Source: Oenococcus kitaharae
GTDB taxonomy: Bacteria > Bacillota > Bacilli > Lactobacillales > Lactobacillaceae
Direction: 5' to 3'
DNA length: 64,000 bases
NCBI RefSeq assembly: GCF_025758695.1
Contig: NZ_JANJQP010000002.1
Coordinates: 1-64,000 of the forward strand
In this document: piece after piece, positions 37,872 through 47,255 of the stretch
Position numbering within the stretch: position 1 is the stretch's first letter
Layout of the letters: every line of letters starts with the position of its first letter
Made by a program: the position numbers and the translations under genes
The notes under the pieces: generated by a model
The model's input: the letters and a program-made list of their open reading frames with translations, nothing else
The model's database searches: none
Told to the model about the DNA's origin: nothing

Positions 37872-38939
37872 TTAACGATTGGCCTCAAGAATCTTGGCCG
37901 AGGGTTGGATAACATCAACGTGCTGATCCTGATCGTCAAAGCCATGAATTTGCGTTAAGGGAACATATACTTCTAATGCTTGACCGATTTGTGTATCGCT
38001 GACGCCATCCACATTTTCACCATCAAGTTCAACAGAGAAAAAATCAAAACGAGACAATTCCTCAGCACCATATTTAGAATAGGATTTCAATGTTACCGGC
38101 AAAGCAACACTGCCTGTAGTCTTAATTGTCGAGAGCGCATCTGGACGAATGCCAATGGTTTTAACGGGTTTTGCAAAATACTTTTGTAGATAAGCCAAAG
38201 CTTGCGGCTGATCAAAGGTATTGATTTGCGGATCTCCAATAAATTTGGCCGTGAACAAATTGGCCGGCCGATCATAGAGGTCATTGGGCACAGCATACTG
38301 TTGAATCGTGCCATCAGACAAGAGCATAATTTTATCAGAAATATGCATAGCCTCATTCTGATCATGCGTGACAAAAATAGTCGTAACACCAGTCTCATGT
38401 TGGATACGCGCAATCTCTTCCCGCATTTCAGTTCTTAATTTGGCATCTAAATTAGATAAAGGCTCATCTAATAAAAGTACGGCTGGTTTTCTGGCTAACG
38501 CTCTGGCGATTGCGACACGCTGCTGCTGACCGCCAGAAAGTTCACCAGGCCGTTTGTCCAGCTGATCATCAACATGGACAAGTTTGGCTAGCCTCTCTAT
38601 TTCCTCTTGACGTTTATTTCTAGCAATTTTGGCAATTTTAAGTGGGAAGCCGATATTATTCCTGACCGTCATATTTGGATAAAGGGCATAATTTTGAAAA
38701 ACCATACCAATATTTCGGTTAGAGACTGTCAATTTGGTCACATTCTGCTCACCGAAATATATTTCACCTGCAGTTGGTGTTAATAAACCTGCAATCATAT
38801 TTAAAATCGTTGATTTACCAGAACCAGAAGGCCCCAGCAACGAAACAAGTTTATGATCCTCAATTTCGAAATTGATATCGTCAATAATGTTTTGACCGGC
38901 CTCATAGGCTAATGTCAGGTTCTTCGCAACAAGCTTCAA
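37872..38939 (-). CDS. ugpC: ABC importer ATPase, UgpC/MsmK-like
   Basis: A 355-residue importer ATPase. Walker A is GPSGSGKST, the signature is LSGGQQQR, and Walker B is VLLLDEPLSNLD. A C-terminal OB-type regulatory domain (about 240-355) is present as in MalK. First gene of the four-gene importer operon. Confidence 0.9.
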   Translation of the reverse strand: MKLVAKNLTLAYEAGQNIIDDINFEIEDHKLVSLLGPSGSGKSTILNMIAGLLTPTAGEIYFGEQNVTKLTVSNRNIGMVFQNYALYPNMTVRNNIGFPLKIAKIARNKRQEEIERLAKLVHVDDQLDKRPGELSGGQQQRVAIARALARKPAVLLLDEPLSNLDAKLRTEMREEIARIQHETGVTTIFVTHDQNEAMHISDKIMLLSDGTIQQYAVPNDLYDRPANLFTAKFIGDPQINTFDQPQALAYLQKYFAKPVKTIGIRPDALSTIKTTGSVALPVTLKSYSKYGAEELSRFDFFSVELDGENVDGVSDTQIGQALEVYVPLTQIHGFDDQDQHVDVIQPSAKILEANR

Positions 38940-39042
38940 GTTGATCCCCTTCTCAAATTAAAGAAATACCTTACGAAGAATAAATTTATCAAAGAAAGAC
39001 ACGATTAGCAATTAGAAAAAACCAATTTAGAACCAGTTGAAT

Positions 39043-39078
39043 AAAAAAGACTTGTGATAAAAATATCAATCATAAGTC
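39043..39078 (-). terminator. Terminator of the rpsF-dnaB operon
   Basis: On the minus strand GACTTATGAT pairs with ATCACAAGTC (one mismatch) and is followed by TTTTTT, just after the helicase gene. Confidence 0.75.
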
Positions 39079-39081
39079 ATA

Positions 39082-40539
39082 CTAACTGTTATGCGGATCC
39101 AAATTGCCGTAGAATTGAATGCTTCGATCAAACATGAGTTTAACCGTATCATTTGCACCCTGTCTGTTCTTTGAAACAATCAGTTCAACTGGCCCGCGAT
39201 CCGGGATAGCTGATTCATCAAAATCTTCATCATCTTCTGAATGGCCGTTCTGATCATAGTAATCGTCACGATATAAAAACATCACGATATCAGCATCCTG
39301 CTCAATCGCACCGGAATCACGCAAATCAGACAGCATTGGTCGTTTGGTCGTCCTGCCTTCAACACCTCGGGATAATTGGGACAAAGCAATAATCGGCAAA
39401 TCCAATTCACCGGCTAATTTTTTTAATGAACGTGAAATCGCAGCGACGGCTTGCTGCCGAGATTCAGTCACATCGGACTCGATCAGCTGCAAATAATCGA
39501 TAATCACAAGTCCGATACCGCCTTCCGGGTCTTCTCTTTGCGACTGTGATTGCAGATTACGCAATTTGGCACGAATCTCGTTGATGCGGATTCCTGGAGT
39601 CGTGTCTAGGTGAATATTCAACCGGCTTAGTCTTTCGTTGGCCAGCATAATCCGAGTCCAATCGGCATTCGGATCCACCTGCCCGTTAGTAGATTGAGTC
39701 AAATCTTTACCAGTCATCAATTTATCCATGGGTACACGTGCATTAGCAGCTAAAATTCGTGTTGATAAGGATTGGTCATCCATTTCCATGTTAAAGACGA
39801 CAACAGTTTTTTTACCAATCTCCTTAGATTTAGCAGCATTAATTGCTAGATTTAAAGCGAAAGCAGTTTTACCAACGGCCGGACGTGCTGCTAGGATAAT
39901 GAGGTTATTCGGCTGCCAACCCTTTGTAAGTTTGTCCAAGTAGGCATAACCGCTAGGCAAAGCGCCTTCACGCAGGATAGAATTGTTTTTTGCGGAATTA
40001 TTTAAGTTATCGATTGTTTTACTAAGCGAGTTTTTTAATTCAATAAAATCAGTATTCTCAGATTGGTCTTCGATTGAATCTAGTTTTGCTCGCACATTAG
40101 CAATAAGATCTTGCGATTGAGAAGAGGGATCGTGTGCCAAACCGTTGCCTTGGTTGAATAAATCAATCAAGCGCCGTTGAGTGGCCTTTTCATGAACCGC
40201 CTTAGCATAGTTTTCAACGTTGGCTATCGTACCGTCAGCCAGCAGGATTTCCGAAATAAAACCTTCCCCGCCGACCATATCCAGACTCTTGTCGGTTTTC
40301 ATTTGATCCGATACAGTTAGGGGTTCAACAATTTTATCATCACTTAGCAGTTCATTAATCGCTTGAAAAACTTTTTTATTTTTAGGATCATAAAAATCAT
40401 CTTCGGAAATAATCCCCAGCATGCGATCCAAAACGTCCTGCTGCTGGCTGAGACCATTGGTATAAAAAAAAGCTGAAAGCAATGCTTTTTCAGTCTGAAT
40501 TTCCTGTGGAATTCTATTGTCCATTAATGAATCTGCCAT
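39082..40539 (-). CDS. dnaB: Replicative DNA helicase
   Basis: A 485-residue DnaB-family hexameric helicase (DnaC in Bacillus naming). The N-terminal domain covers about residues 10-110. The RecA-like core has Walker A ARPAVGKTAFAL, Walker B VIIDYLQL and DLRDSGAIEQDAD. It follows rplI by two bases in the conserved gdpP-rplI-dnaB order. Confidence 0.96.
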   Translation of the reverse strand: MADSLMDNRIPQEIQTEKALLSAFFYTNGLSQQQDVLDRMLGIISEDDFYDPKNKKVFQAINELLSDDKIVEPLTVSDQMKTDKSLDMVGGEGFISEILLADGTIANVENYAKAVHEKATQRRLIDLFNQGNGLAHDPSSQSQDLIANVRAKLDSIEDQSENTDFIELKNSLSKTIDNLNNSAKNNSILREGALPSGYAYLDKLTKGWQPNNLIILAARPAVGKTAFALNLAINAAKSKEIGKKTVVVFNMEMDDQSLSTRILAANARVPMDKLMTGKDLTQSTNGQVDPNADWTRIMLANERLSRLNIHLDTTPGIRINEIRAKLRNLQSQSQREDPEGGIGLVIIDYLQLIESDVTESRQQAVAAISRSLKKLAGELDLPIIALSQLSRGVEGRTTKRPMLSDLRDSGAIEQDADIVMFLYRDDYYDQNGHSEDDEDFDESAIPDRGPVELIVSKNRQGANDTVKLMFDRSIQFYGNLDPHNS

Positions 40540-40541
40540 TA

Positions 40542-40997
40542 TTAATCCAGCTGCGAAATATTGACTTTGATTGAGGCTGAGACTTTTTGATGAAGCTTTG
40601 CCGGAATTTCATGCAGGCCAACCGTCTTAATCGGCTGTGAAAGGTCCAATTTACGCTTGTCAACGCTTAATTGGTACTGTTTTGCCAATTGATCGGCAAT
40701 TTCTTTCGCAGTCACAGAACCGTTCAAACGGCCATCAGGACCCACGTGTTCTGCAAATTGCACAATTGTTTTTGGCGAAGCTAATGTCTCTTTGAGTTGT
40801 TGTGCATCAGCCAAAACCTTAGCAGCCTGCTTTGCTTCTAAATTTTGTTGTCCATGTAATTTTGAGACATTTTCAGGAGAAGCGTAGACGGCTTTTTTAT
40901 TCTTAATTAAAAAATTATTTGCATATCCATCGGGAACCTCTTTAATGTCACCAATTTTCCCTTGGTTTTTGACGTTTTGTAAAAAAATAACTTTCAT
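40542..40997 (-). CDS. rplI: 50S ribosomal protein L9
   Basis: A 151-residue L9, with the N-terminal signature MKVIFLQNVKNQGKIGDIKEV and the usual long helix to the C-terminal rRNA-binding domain. Full length. Located between gdpP and dnaB. Confidence 0.97.
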   Translation of the reverse strand: MKVIFLQNVKNQGKIGDIKEVPDGYANNFLIKNKKAVYASPENVSKLHGQQNLEAKQAAKVLADAQQLKETLASPKTIVQFAEHVGPDGRLNGSVTAKEIADQLAKQYQLSVDKRKLDLSQPIKTVGLHEIPAKLHQKVSASIKVNISQLD

Positions 40998-41005
40998 ATG
41001 GCCTC

Positions 41006-43093
41006 CTATTTCTTTTCATCTGATGAATCAAAAATAACTTTCTCCAACTGCTGCTTAACCTCAACAATATTATCAGTCTCGATTTGTGCCGCTGCATTAG
41101 ATAACGATCCGCCGCCGCCAATTTTTTCCATAATCAATTGAACATTAACACTGCCATCTGATCTAGCGGAAACACCAACTTTCTTATCTGGTCGGCGAGT
41201 AATGACAAAGCTGGCAGATGCGCCTTGAATTTTTAAGAGTTCATCCGCAACCTGAGCAGCTAAAACAGAATTATAGTCAATCTCATTTTCACCAACAACG
41301 GTTGCAATATTTTCGTTTAGATCAGTTAATTCTAACAAATGTGCTTTAACTAGCAAATCTTCCTTGGATTCCTTACCGAAGCTCCGCAATAATTGTGTAT
41401 CAGCGCCAGCAGCCCTTAAAAAACTAGCAGCATCAAAAGTTCTTGACCCGCTGTGAGCTGTAAAGCCCTTGGTATCCAGCTGGATGCCGCCTAACAATGC
41501 TGTCGCCTCGACTTTAGTTAATGGTGATTTGCGGCGATCCTCGTAACCTAAGAGTTCAGTAACCAATTCAGAGGTAGATGAGGCATATTGTTCAACATAG
41601 AAAAGCAGTGGTTTTTCAGCAAAACCTTCATCAGCAATTCGGTGATGATCAATCACGACCAAAGAAGACTTTAATCGGTCCAAAAGTTGTCCGGCAGCTG
41701 AAATGGTCGGCCGAGAATGATCCACGAGTACGAGAAGGCTTTGGTCACTGGCAAGCGCCATCGCTTTCTTTTCTGAAATGAAGGGATACTCGATGAGTTT
41801 AGGCGGCTGATTGTCGTCAGAAGCTGCTGCCTGCTCTTTAATTTTGGCATTCGCAGCTGCAATTTCTTCGCTAAATTTTGTCGTGACTAGTTTGACATCA
41901 CGCTGCAGATTTTGTTCGTCAATCACAATGTAGGCAGGCAAATCATGCAAACGGCTCATTCGCCAGATGCCTAAAGCTGCACCAAGAGAATCCATGTCTG
42001 GATTTTGGTGACCGCAAATAAAGACAACATCAGTGTTGTTTAGCAAATCCGACAAAGCCTGATCAATCATACGCGCTCTGACTCGTGTTCTTTTGGCCAT
42101 TGGATTTGAGGTCCCGCCATAATAGATAGCTGGATTTTCGTTGTCGCGAATCACAACCTGATCGCCGCCTCGGCCTAAGGCTAAGTCTAGATTTCGATGT
42201 GCTAAATCAGCTAAGTTATTTAAATCTGAAATACCATATGCAATACCGACCGATAAAGACAAAGGCATGTTTTGTTTTAAAGATTCTTCTCGTATCTCAT
42301 CCAAAATAGAAAAACGATCGTCTTCAAGCTGCTTTAAATTTGGCAAACGTCCAAAAAAAAGATAACGATCTGCTGATATCCGTCGTAAAAACAAATGATA
42401 CTTTTTCGCCCAATTATCGAGTCTGCCAGAAATAAATGCTATCAAACGACTTGAATCAGAATCCGTTGCATCTTGAATAACTTCTTCATAATTATCAACG
42501 TTGATTAAACCGTAAAAAAGTCGGTCATTTTGATACAACAGTTCATATTTAGATACGTCTGTTAGATCAAGAAGGAATATTGCTCGACCATTTCCTTGAA
42601 CCTGAAGAGAGAACTTACCATCCCGCCAGCTGATTTCGGCCGGCCCGCTATCTTTATTAGCTTGTACAAATTGATTAAGCTCAGGATCAGCATCTTGTAT
42701 ATTTTTGCCGATAACCGACCGATCACCAATGACATTCAAAAGATTCTCATTCACCCATTCAATTTCCCCGTTTGAATTGAGCAGCATAACACCGATAGGC
42801 ATTTGATCCAACGCGCTTGTTTGAGAAATAGACACTCGCCCATACAGGTTGGTCATATATGTCTGAAAGTCAACACCTAAAGAACTTATCAAGCTATACA
42901 GGAGCAATGCAGCCAAAATGACAAACGCGACCCATATGACAGAAATAATCGGACCAAAACGTAATGAAAAAACGAAACCACTAATTGCCAGCAACAAAAA
43001 AATGCCAATCAGATAGATGACGCGATAATTTTTTATGAAGGCAGGTAAATTTGAATATTTCTTCATCAAGAATCTAATTTTATCACGATCCAA
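41006..43093 (-). CDS. gdpP: Cyclic-di-AMP phosphodiesterase GdpP
   Basis: About 695 residues, with two N-terminal membrane helices, a PAS-like domain, a degenerate GGDEF domain (LGRGGDQVVIRD), and DHH (HQNPDMDSLG, VIDHH) and DHHA1 (GGGGSLSNAA) domains. It degrades c-di-AMP, controlling potassium and osmotic balance. The frame extends to a TTG at 43120; I prefer the TTG at 43093 behind AAAGGG, but the ATG at 43066 is also possible. A terminator hairpin separates it from rpsR. Confidence 0.93.
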   Translation of the reverse strand: MDRDKIRFLMKKYSNLPAFIKNYRVIYLIGIFLLLAISGFVFSLRFGPIISVIWVAFVILAALLLYSLISSLGVDFQTYMTNLYGRVSISQTSALDQMPIGVMLLNSNGEIEWVNENLLNVIGDRSVIGKNIQDADPELNQFVQANKDSGPAEISWRDGKFSLQVQGNGRAIFLLDLTDVSKYELLYQNDRLFYGLINVDNYEEVIQDATDSDSSRLIAFISGRLDNWAKKYHLFLRRISADRYLFFGRLPNLKQLEDDRFSILDEIREESLKQNMPLSLSVGIAYGISDLNNLADLAHRNLDLALGRGGDQVVIRDNENPAIYYGGTSNPMAKRTRVRARMIDQALSDLLNNTDVVFICGHQNPDMDSLGAALGIWRMSRLHDLPAYIVIDEQNLQRDVKLVTTKFSEEIAAANAKIKEQAAASDDNQPPKLIEYPFISEKKAMALASDQSLLVLVDHSRPTISAAGQLLDRLKSSLVVIDHHRIADEGFAEKPLLFYVEQYASSTSELVTELLGYEDRRKSPLTKVEATALLGGIQLDTKGFTAHSGSRTFDAASFLRAAGADTQLLRSFGKESKEDLLVKAHLLELTDLNENIATVVGENEIDYNSVLAAQVADELLKIQGASASFVITRRPDKKVGVSARSDGSVNVQLIMEKIGGGGSLSNAAAQIETDNIVEVKQQLEKVIFDSSDEKK

Positions 43094-43116
43094 GAACTTT
43101 AACCCTTTCTTAAGAA

Positions 43117-43148
43117 ACAAAAAAGCACTCCTGACGGAAATGCTTTTT
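43117..43148 (-). terminator. Hairpin between rpsR and gdpP
   Basis: On the minus strand AAAAAGCATTTC pairs through about twelve positions with GGAGTGCTTTTT and runs into T residues. It would reduce gdpP-rplI-dnaB transcription relative to the ribosomal genes upstream. Confidence 0.75.
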
Positions 43149-43165
43149 AACCAACAATATGAAAA

Positions 43166-43486
43166 TCAGTTGTTAGCAACGAATGGCAGTAAAGCCATGA
43201 TGCGCGCACGCTTAACTGCAATTGCAATTTTACGCTGATTTTTTGAACTAGTGCCGGTAATCCGACGCGGCAAAATTTTACCATTGTCAGCAATGAAACG
43301 CTGCAATAACTCAGTATCTTTATAGTCGACATATTCAATGTGATTGACAGCGAGGTAATCGACACGACGACGGCCACCTTGACGACGGCCGCGGCGATCA
43401 CCGTCTCCACGAGGAGTACGGCTAGGACGGTTTGTCCGCTCGCCATTAAAAGTCTGAGTTCTTTGGTTTGAATGTTCTTCAGGCAT
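43166..43486 (-). CDS. rpsR: 30S ribosomal protein S18 with basic N-terminal extension
   Basis: A 106-residue S18. The conserved core begins near [16 protein letters not shown] and includes [16 protein letters not shown]. The first roughly 35 residues are an Arg/Gly-rich extension ([16 protein letters not shown]) longer than the usual 75-80 residue protein. The start has AAAGGACT upstream. Next to ssb and rpsF, as in most Firmicutes. Confidence 0.96.
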   Translation of the reverse strand: MPEEHSNQRTQTFNGERTNRPSRTPRGDGDRRGRRQGGRRRVDYLAVNHIEYVDYKDTELLQRFIADNGKILPRRITGTSSKNQRKIAIAVKRARIMALLPFVANN

Positions 43487-43510
43487 TATTGATAGTCCTT
43501 TCTTAAAAAT

Positions 43511-44056
43511 TTAGAATGGGAGATCATCATCCGAGATATCAACCGAATTGTTTCCAGCATCTGTATCAAAGGGGCTGGAAGCACTAGATTGATCATTATT
43601 AGCTGAGCTTGACTGTGATTGATTGTTAAATTGCGCGTCAAACGGATTTGACTGCTGAGCCGGGATTTTAAAATTATTCTGGTTCTGCTGAGGCGCCGCG
43701 GAACTGCCATTTTGAGAACGGCGAGCTTCAGATTGAGCCCGCGTCTCTAATAACTGGAAATTATCTACAACAACTTCAGTCACATAAACTTTCTGACCTT
43801 GATTATTATCATAACTTCGCGTTTGCAAACGTCCTTCGACAGCAATCATGGCACCTTTGCCTGTAAAATTGGCAAAGTTTTCTGCTGGTTTTCGCCAAAT
43901 GACACAACTAATAAAATCTGCCTCACGCTCGCCGGCACGATTCGTAAAATTTCTTTCAACTGCAATCGTGAAGGAACCAACCGCGTCACCGCTTCCGGTA
44001 TAGCGCAATTCGACATCACGGGTTAATCTGCCAACTAATACAACTCGATTGATCAT
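43511..44056 (-). CDS. ssb: Single-stranded DNA-binding protein
   Basis: A 181-residue SSB with an N-terminal OB fold (MINRVVLVGRLTRDVELRYT) and a Gln/Asn/Ser-rich linker. The acidic tip DISDDDLPF recruits replication and repair partners. Placed between rpsF and rpsR. Confidence 0.97.
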   Translation of the reverse strand: MINRVVLVGRLTRDVELRYTGSGDAVGSFTIAVERNFTNRAGEREADFISCVIWRKPAENFANFTGKGAMIAVEGRLQTRSYDNNQGQKVYVTEVVVDNFQLLETRAQSEARRSQNGSSAAPQQNQNNFKIPAQQSNPFDAQFNNQSQSSSANNDQSSASSPFDTDAGNNSVDISDDDLPF

Positions 44057-44064
44057 AGAACTCC

Positions 44065-44511
44065 TTACTTTTCGCTTGATACAGGTGCTGATGCAGCTTT
44101 TGCTTCATTAGCAGCGTTATATTGCGCTTGTGCAGCGCTGCGCTCAGCTTCACGCTGCGCACGACGTTCAGCTGCTCTTTGTGCCGCTGCAGCTTGTTTA
44201 GCGTGAGCATCAGCAAGCTTTGCAGGGTCAACAGCAACGATCATATGACGCAAGATATCTTCTGAAATCTTAGCCAAACGATCAAATTCATTAATCGCTT
44301 TATCATCATCAGCTGCGAAAACAACAACATGATAAGTTCCTTCTCGATAACCGTTAATCTCGTATGTGAAGCGACGAGAATTCCAATCCTCGGATTTATC
44401 AATTGCAGCGCCATTGTCAGTCAATACTTTATCAAAACGTGCAACCAAAGCTGCTTTTGCGTCTTTATCTAAGTCAGGACGAACAATATAAGTTAATTCA
44501 TAACTAGCCAT
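44065..44511 (-). CDS. rpsF: 30S ribosomal protein S6 with Ala-rich C-terminal tail
   Basis: A 148-residue S6. The core [15 protein letters not shown] to [12 protein letters not shown] is standard (about 96 residues). The remaining roughly 50 residues are a charged Ala/Gln/Arg tail. Preceded by AAGGAGG. First gene of the rpsF-ssb-rpsR operon. Confidence 0.96.
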   Translation of the reverse strand: MASYELTYIVRPDLDKDAKAALVARFDKVLTDNGAAIDKSEDWNSRRFTYEINGYREGTYHVVVFAADDDKAINEFDRLAKISEDILRHMIVAVDPAKLADAHAKQAAAAQRAAERRAQREAERSAAQAQYNAANEAKAASAPVSSEK

Positions 44512-44534
44512 TTTTTACCTCCTTTTGGTCTCTG

Positions 44535-44548
44535 ACCGCCTTAGCGGT
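44535..44548 (-). promoter_or_regulatory. Small hairpin in the rpsF leader
   Basis: ACCGC and GCGGT flank a four-base loop just upstream of the rpsF ribosome site. S6:S18 autoregulatory leaders show a CCG-containing hairpin in this position; the match here is only suggestive. Confidence 0.35.
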
Positions 44549-44647
44549 AAGGAAAGTGAGTATTTCATCACGGACAAATATGATACAGGGAAACGCGCTT
44601 AAAAGCAAGCTGCATCAACTTCAAGCCATGTTTCAAAAACAAACAGG

Positions 44648-46117
44648 CTACATCTGCATATTGGGATCGACACCATTTTTCTCGCACAAATCTTTCAAAT
44701 CCCAGTGTATTGGATGTGCAGGATCAGTGACCTCGATTTGAGCCATCATACCGGTATCTTCGTGTTCCAATATGTGGCAATGATACATGAAGATACCGGG
44801 AACAGAAAATCTAACCAGCAGTCTAACGTGCTCGCCAGGATTAACACCAATCGTATCTTTAAAACCAAATTCGTTCGGATAGGGGTCATGGCCATTTCTA
44901 GATAACACGAGAAAGGACATGCCATGCATATGGAATGGATGAATCATTCCCATACCAGGCATATCATCATTTGTATTAGAAACATCCCAAATTTCGTTTT
45001 TACCCATTATCTGCTGGTCGTCAATACGGGTCATGTCATAAAGTTTGTCATTAATCCGAACAGAATCATCCATCCCGGCCATGACGACCTTATGCGTGGC
45101 GCCACCGGTAAAACCGCGCTCAATCTGTTTTAAAGTTGCCGGTAACTGTGAACGGTTATCTTCTGTAAAATCACCGACTTTAAGTCTCAGAATCGGTGTG
45201 TCGTCAGCTTTCAATACGACTTGATCACCAGTTTTATATGATGAAAAATCAAGCAGCAATTCTGCTCGTTCGGCGCAAGTCAGCATTAATTTAGTCAACG
45301 GAACCGCGTGCGGCAAAAAGCCGCCATCCGATGCTATCTGTGTCATCGTGATATTATCATTTGAATTTAGCCGAAGTTCCCGCCGGTTAGCACCATTCAA
45401 TACTCTCAAACGAAGCCAAGGCCGTGTTACTGTAAATTCAGCATTCACGGTACCGTTTACCAAAGCAGTATCCCCCAGCGTCCCATCCATATCGTAATCG
45501 CTCTGATAGTCTAATTGATTATCATGAAAGGTTCGATCTTGGAAAATGACAGGAATATCATCAATGCCCCAATCATGCGGAATCTGAGGCAGATTATCTG
45601 CCGGATTAATCACAGCAACAGGTGCTGCCAAGCCATGCCAGACCTGTTCTGCAGTATGCGGACATGGATGCGGATGAAGCCAAGCTGTCATCGTTTGCTG
45701 ATTAATATCAAATTCAATCTCTTTTTTTTCACCAGGCCGTACCGGTGCGTGCGGACCTCCGTCTTCGATTGGACCGGGAATATCCAATCCATGCCAATGC
45801 CAAGTTGTCACTTCGGGCAGGTTGTTAATCAAAGTCAAATGGTAGTGTTTGCCTGATACGAATTTGATTAAGGGCCCAAGGATACTAGCGTTATATCCCC
45901 AAGTAGCGGTAGGCTTACCATCTAAAATTTGTGTTTGTCCTGTTTGGGCACGAATTGTGTAGTAAATGGTGTCGCCTTGAATTTTGTCGGCTTCTAGAAT
46001 TTTTGGAATTCTAAGGCTATGAACTTTAGTTTTGGGCACAACCAAAGCTTTATAAGCCGCATCGTGATAGTCATAAGCTTTTTCGTCAAATAAATACTTA
46101 TTTAAAATTTCTGTCAT
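44648..46117 (-). CDS. Multicopper oxidase (laccase-like)
   Basis: A 489-residue three-domain multicopper oxidase. Copper ligands are HWHG (107-110), WLHPHP (147-151), HPFHMHG near the end, and the YHCHILEHEDTGMM type-1/trinuclear block. No signal peptide or Tat motif is visible, so it appears cytoplasmic. The frame reaches 46195, but the ATG at 46117 with GAGG upstream is preferred. Relatives in lactic acid bacteria oxidise phenolics or amines or detoxify copper; which applies is open. No copper regulator adjacent. Confidence 0.88.
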   Translation of the reverse strand: MTEILNKYLFDEKAYDYHDAAYKALVVPKTKVHSLRIPKILEADKIQGDTIYYTIRAQTGQTQILDGKPTATWGYNASILGPLIKFVSGKHYHLTLINNLPEVTTWHWHGLDIPGPIEDGGPHAPVRPGEKKEIEFDINQQTMTAWLHPHPCPHTAEQVWHGLAAPVAVINPADNLPQIPHDWGIDDIPVIFQDRTFHDNQLDYQSDYDMDGTLGDTALVNGTVNAEFTVTRPWLRLRVLNGANRRELRLNSNDNITMTQIASDGGFLPHAVPLTKLMLTCAERAELLLDFSSYKTGDQVVLKADDTPILRLKVGDFTEDNRSQLPATLKQIERGFTGGATHKVVMAGMDDSVRINDKLYDMTRIDDQQIMGKNEIWDVSNTNDDMPGMGMIHPFHMHGMSFLVLSRNGHDPYPNEFGFKDTIGVNPGEHVRLLVRFSVPGIFMYHCHILEHEDTGMMAQIEVTDPAHPIHWDLKDLCEKNGVDPNMQM

Positions 46118-46357
46118 TTTCAAACCTCGTTTCGTCTGATGATCTCTAGAATTTAATTTCGTATATTTCTCTCTCACACTTAAAATATCAGCCATCTATA
46201 GGATATATCTTCTTCATTTTTATATAAACAATTGCAGCTGACTGAAATCCGCTACAGGAAGCAAAAAAAGGTAGAATAATCTTGATTATCCAAAGAATGT
46301 CTTCAATGGGCAGCTGGTTGCCCCAGAAGAACAAAAATCATCAGGAGAACAGAACTA

Positions 46358-47188
46358 ATGAGACTTTTACAAGCTGAAATCATTGCTGACCTGCATGTAC
46401 AGCCGGTTATCGATCCCAAAGAAGAAATTGACCGCTCAATTTCCTTTTTAAAAAACTATTTACTAGCTAATCCAAATTATAAAAGCTATGCTTTAGCTAT
46501 TTCAGGTGGTCAAGATTCGACCTTAGCAGGTAAGCTTGCACAAACAGCCATTCAAGAATTAAGAGAAGAGAAAAAGGATTCGTCCTATCAATTCGTTGCG
46601 ATCAGACAACCATATGGCCAGCAAGCCGATGAAGATGATGCACGAGCTGCTCTAGATTTCATTGAGCCCGATATAACAGTGACAACCAACATCAAAGCAG
46701 CGACAGATGCACTGACAGCAACCCTGCGAGATGCCGGTTTGGTCGTTGACGATATGAGCCGGGGTTCGATTAAACCCAAGATGCGTATGATTGCTCAATA
46801 TGCAGTTGCAAGAGAGCACGCCGGCGTCGTTGTTGGTACAGATCACGCTGCTGAAGCTTTTGCTGGTTTCTTTACCAAATATGGTGACGGCGGAACCGAT
46901 ATCGATCCCTTGTGGCGATTAAATAAGCGTCAGGGAAAACAAATGCTGAAATTTCTACACGCGCCCGAGGCTCTATATAACAAAGTACCATCTGCAGATC
47001 TCGAGGATGAGCGTCCTCAGCTGCCTGACGAGGTGGCATTGGGGGTTTCTTATAAATATATTGACGACTACTTAGAGGGACGTCAGGTACCTGAACAGGC
47101 GGCCGAAACAATCGAAAAACTGTATCTTAGTACCAAACAAAAGCGCCATTTACCGGTAACTATTTACGATACTTGGTGGTATCAATAA
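46358..47188 (+). CDS. nadE: NH3-dependent NAD synthetase
   Basis: A 276-residue NAD synthetase, the last step of NAD synthesis from deamido-NAD. The ATP pyrophosphatase loop [11 protein letters not shown] and the active-site region [19 protein letters not shown] are present. The ammonia-type (no glutaminase domain). Ribosome site AGGAG. Convergent with gyrA. Confidence 0.95.
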   Translation: MRLLQAEIIADLHVQPVIDPKEEIDRSISFLKNYLLANPNYKSYALAISGGQDSTLAGKLAQTAIQELREEKKDSSYQFVAIRQPYGQQADEDDARAALDFIEPDITVTTNIKAATDALTATLRDAGLVVDDMSRGSIKPKMRMIAQYAVAREHAGVVVGTDHAAEAFAGFFTKYGDGGTDIDPLWRLNKRQGKQMLKFLHAPEALYNKVPSADLEDERPQLPDEVALGVSYKYIDDYLEGRQVPEQAAETIEKLYLSTKQKRHLPVTIYDTWWYQ

Positions 47189-47207
47189 AAGTCTGCTTAT
47201 TTTTTTT

Positions 47208-47255
47208 AAGATTAATAAAAACCACCTCAATCATGAAGTGGTTTTTATTAATCTT
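47208..47255. terminator. Bidirectional terminator between nadE and gyrA
   Basis: An 18-bp perfect inverted repeat (47208-47225 and 47238-47255) with a 12-base loop. It overlaps the last codons and stop of gyrA and has T-rich arms on both strands, so it can end transcripts from both convergent genes. Confidence 0.85.

Noticed and set aside
47208-47255. 18-bp perfect inverted repeat considered as a mobile-element end or origin
   Set aside because: It lies exactly between convergent nadE and gyrA and has T-rich arms, so a bidirectional terminator explains it.
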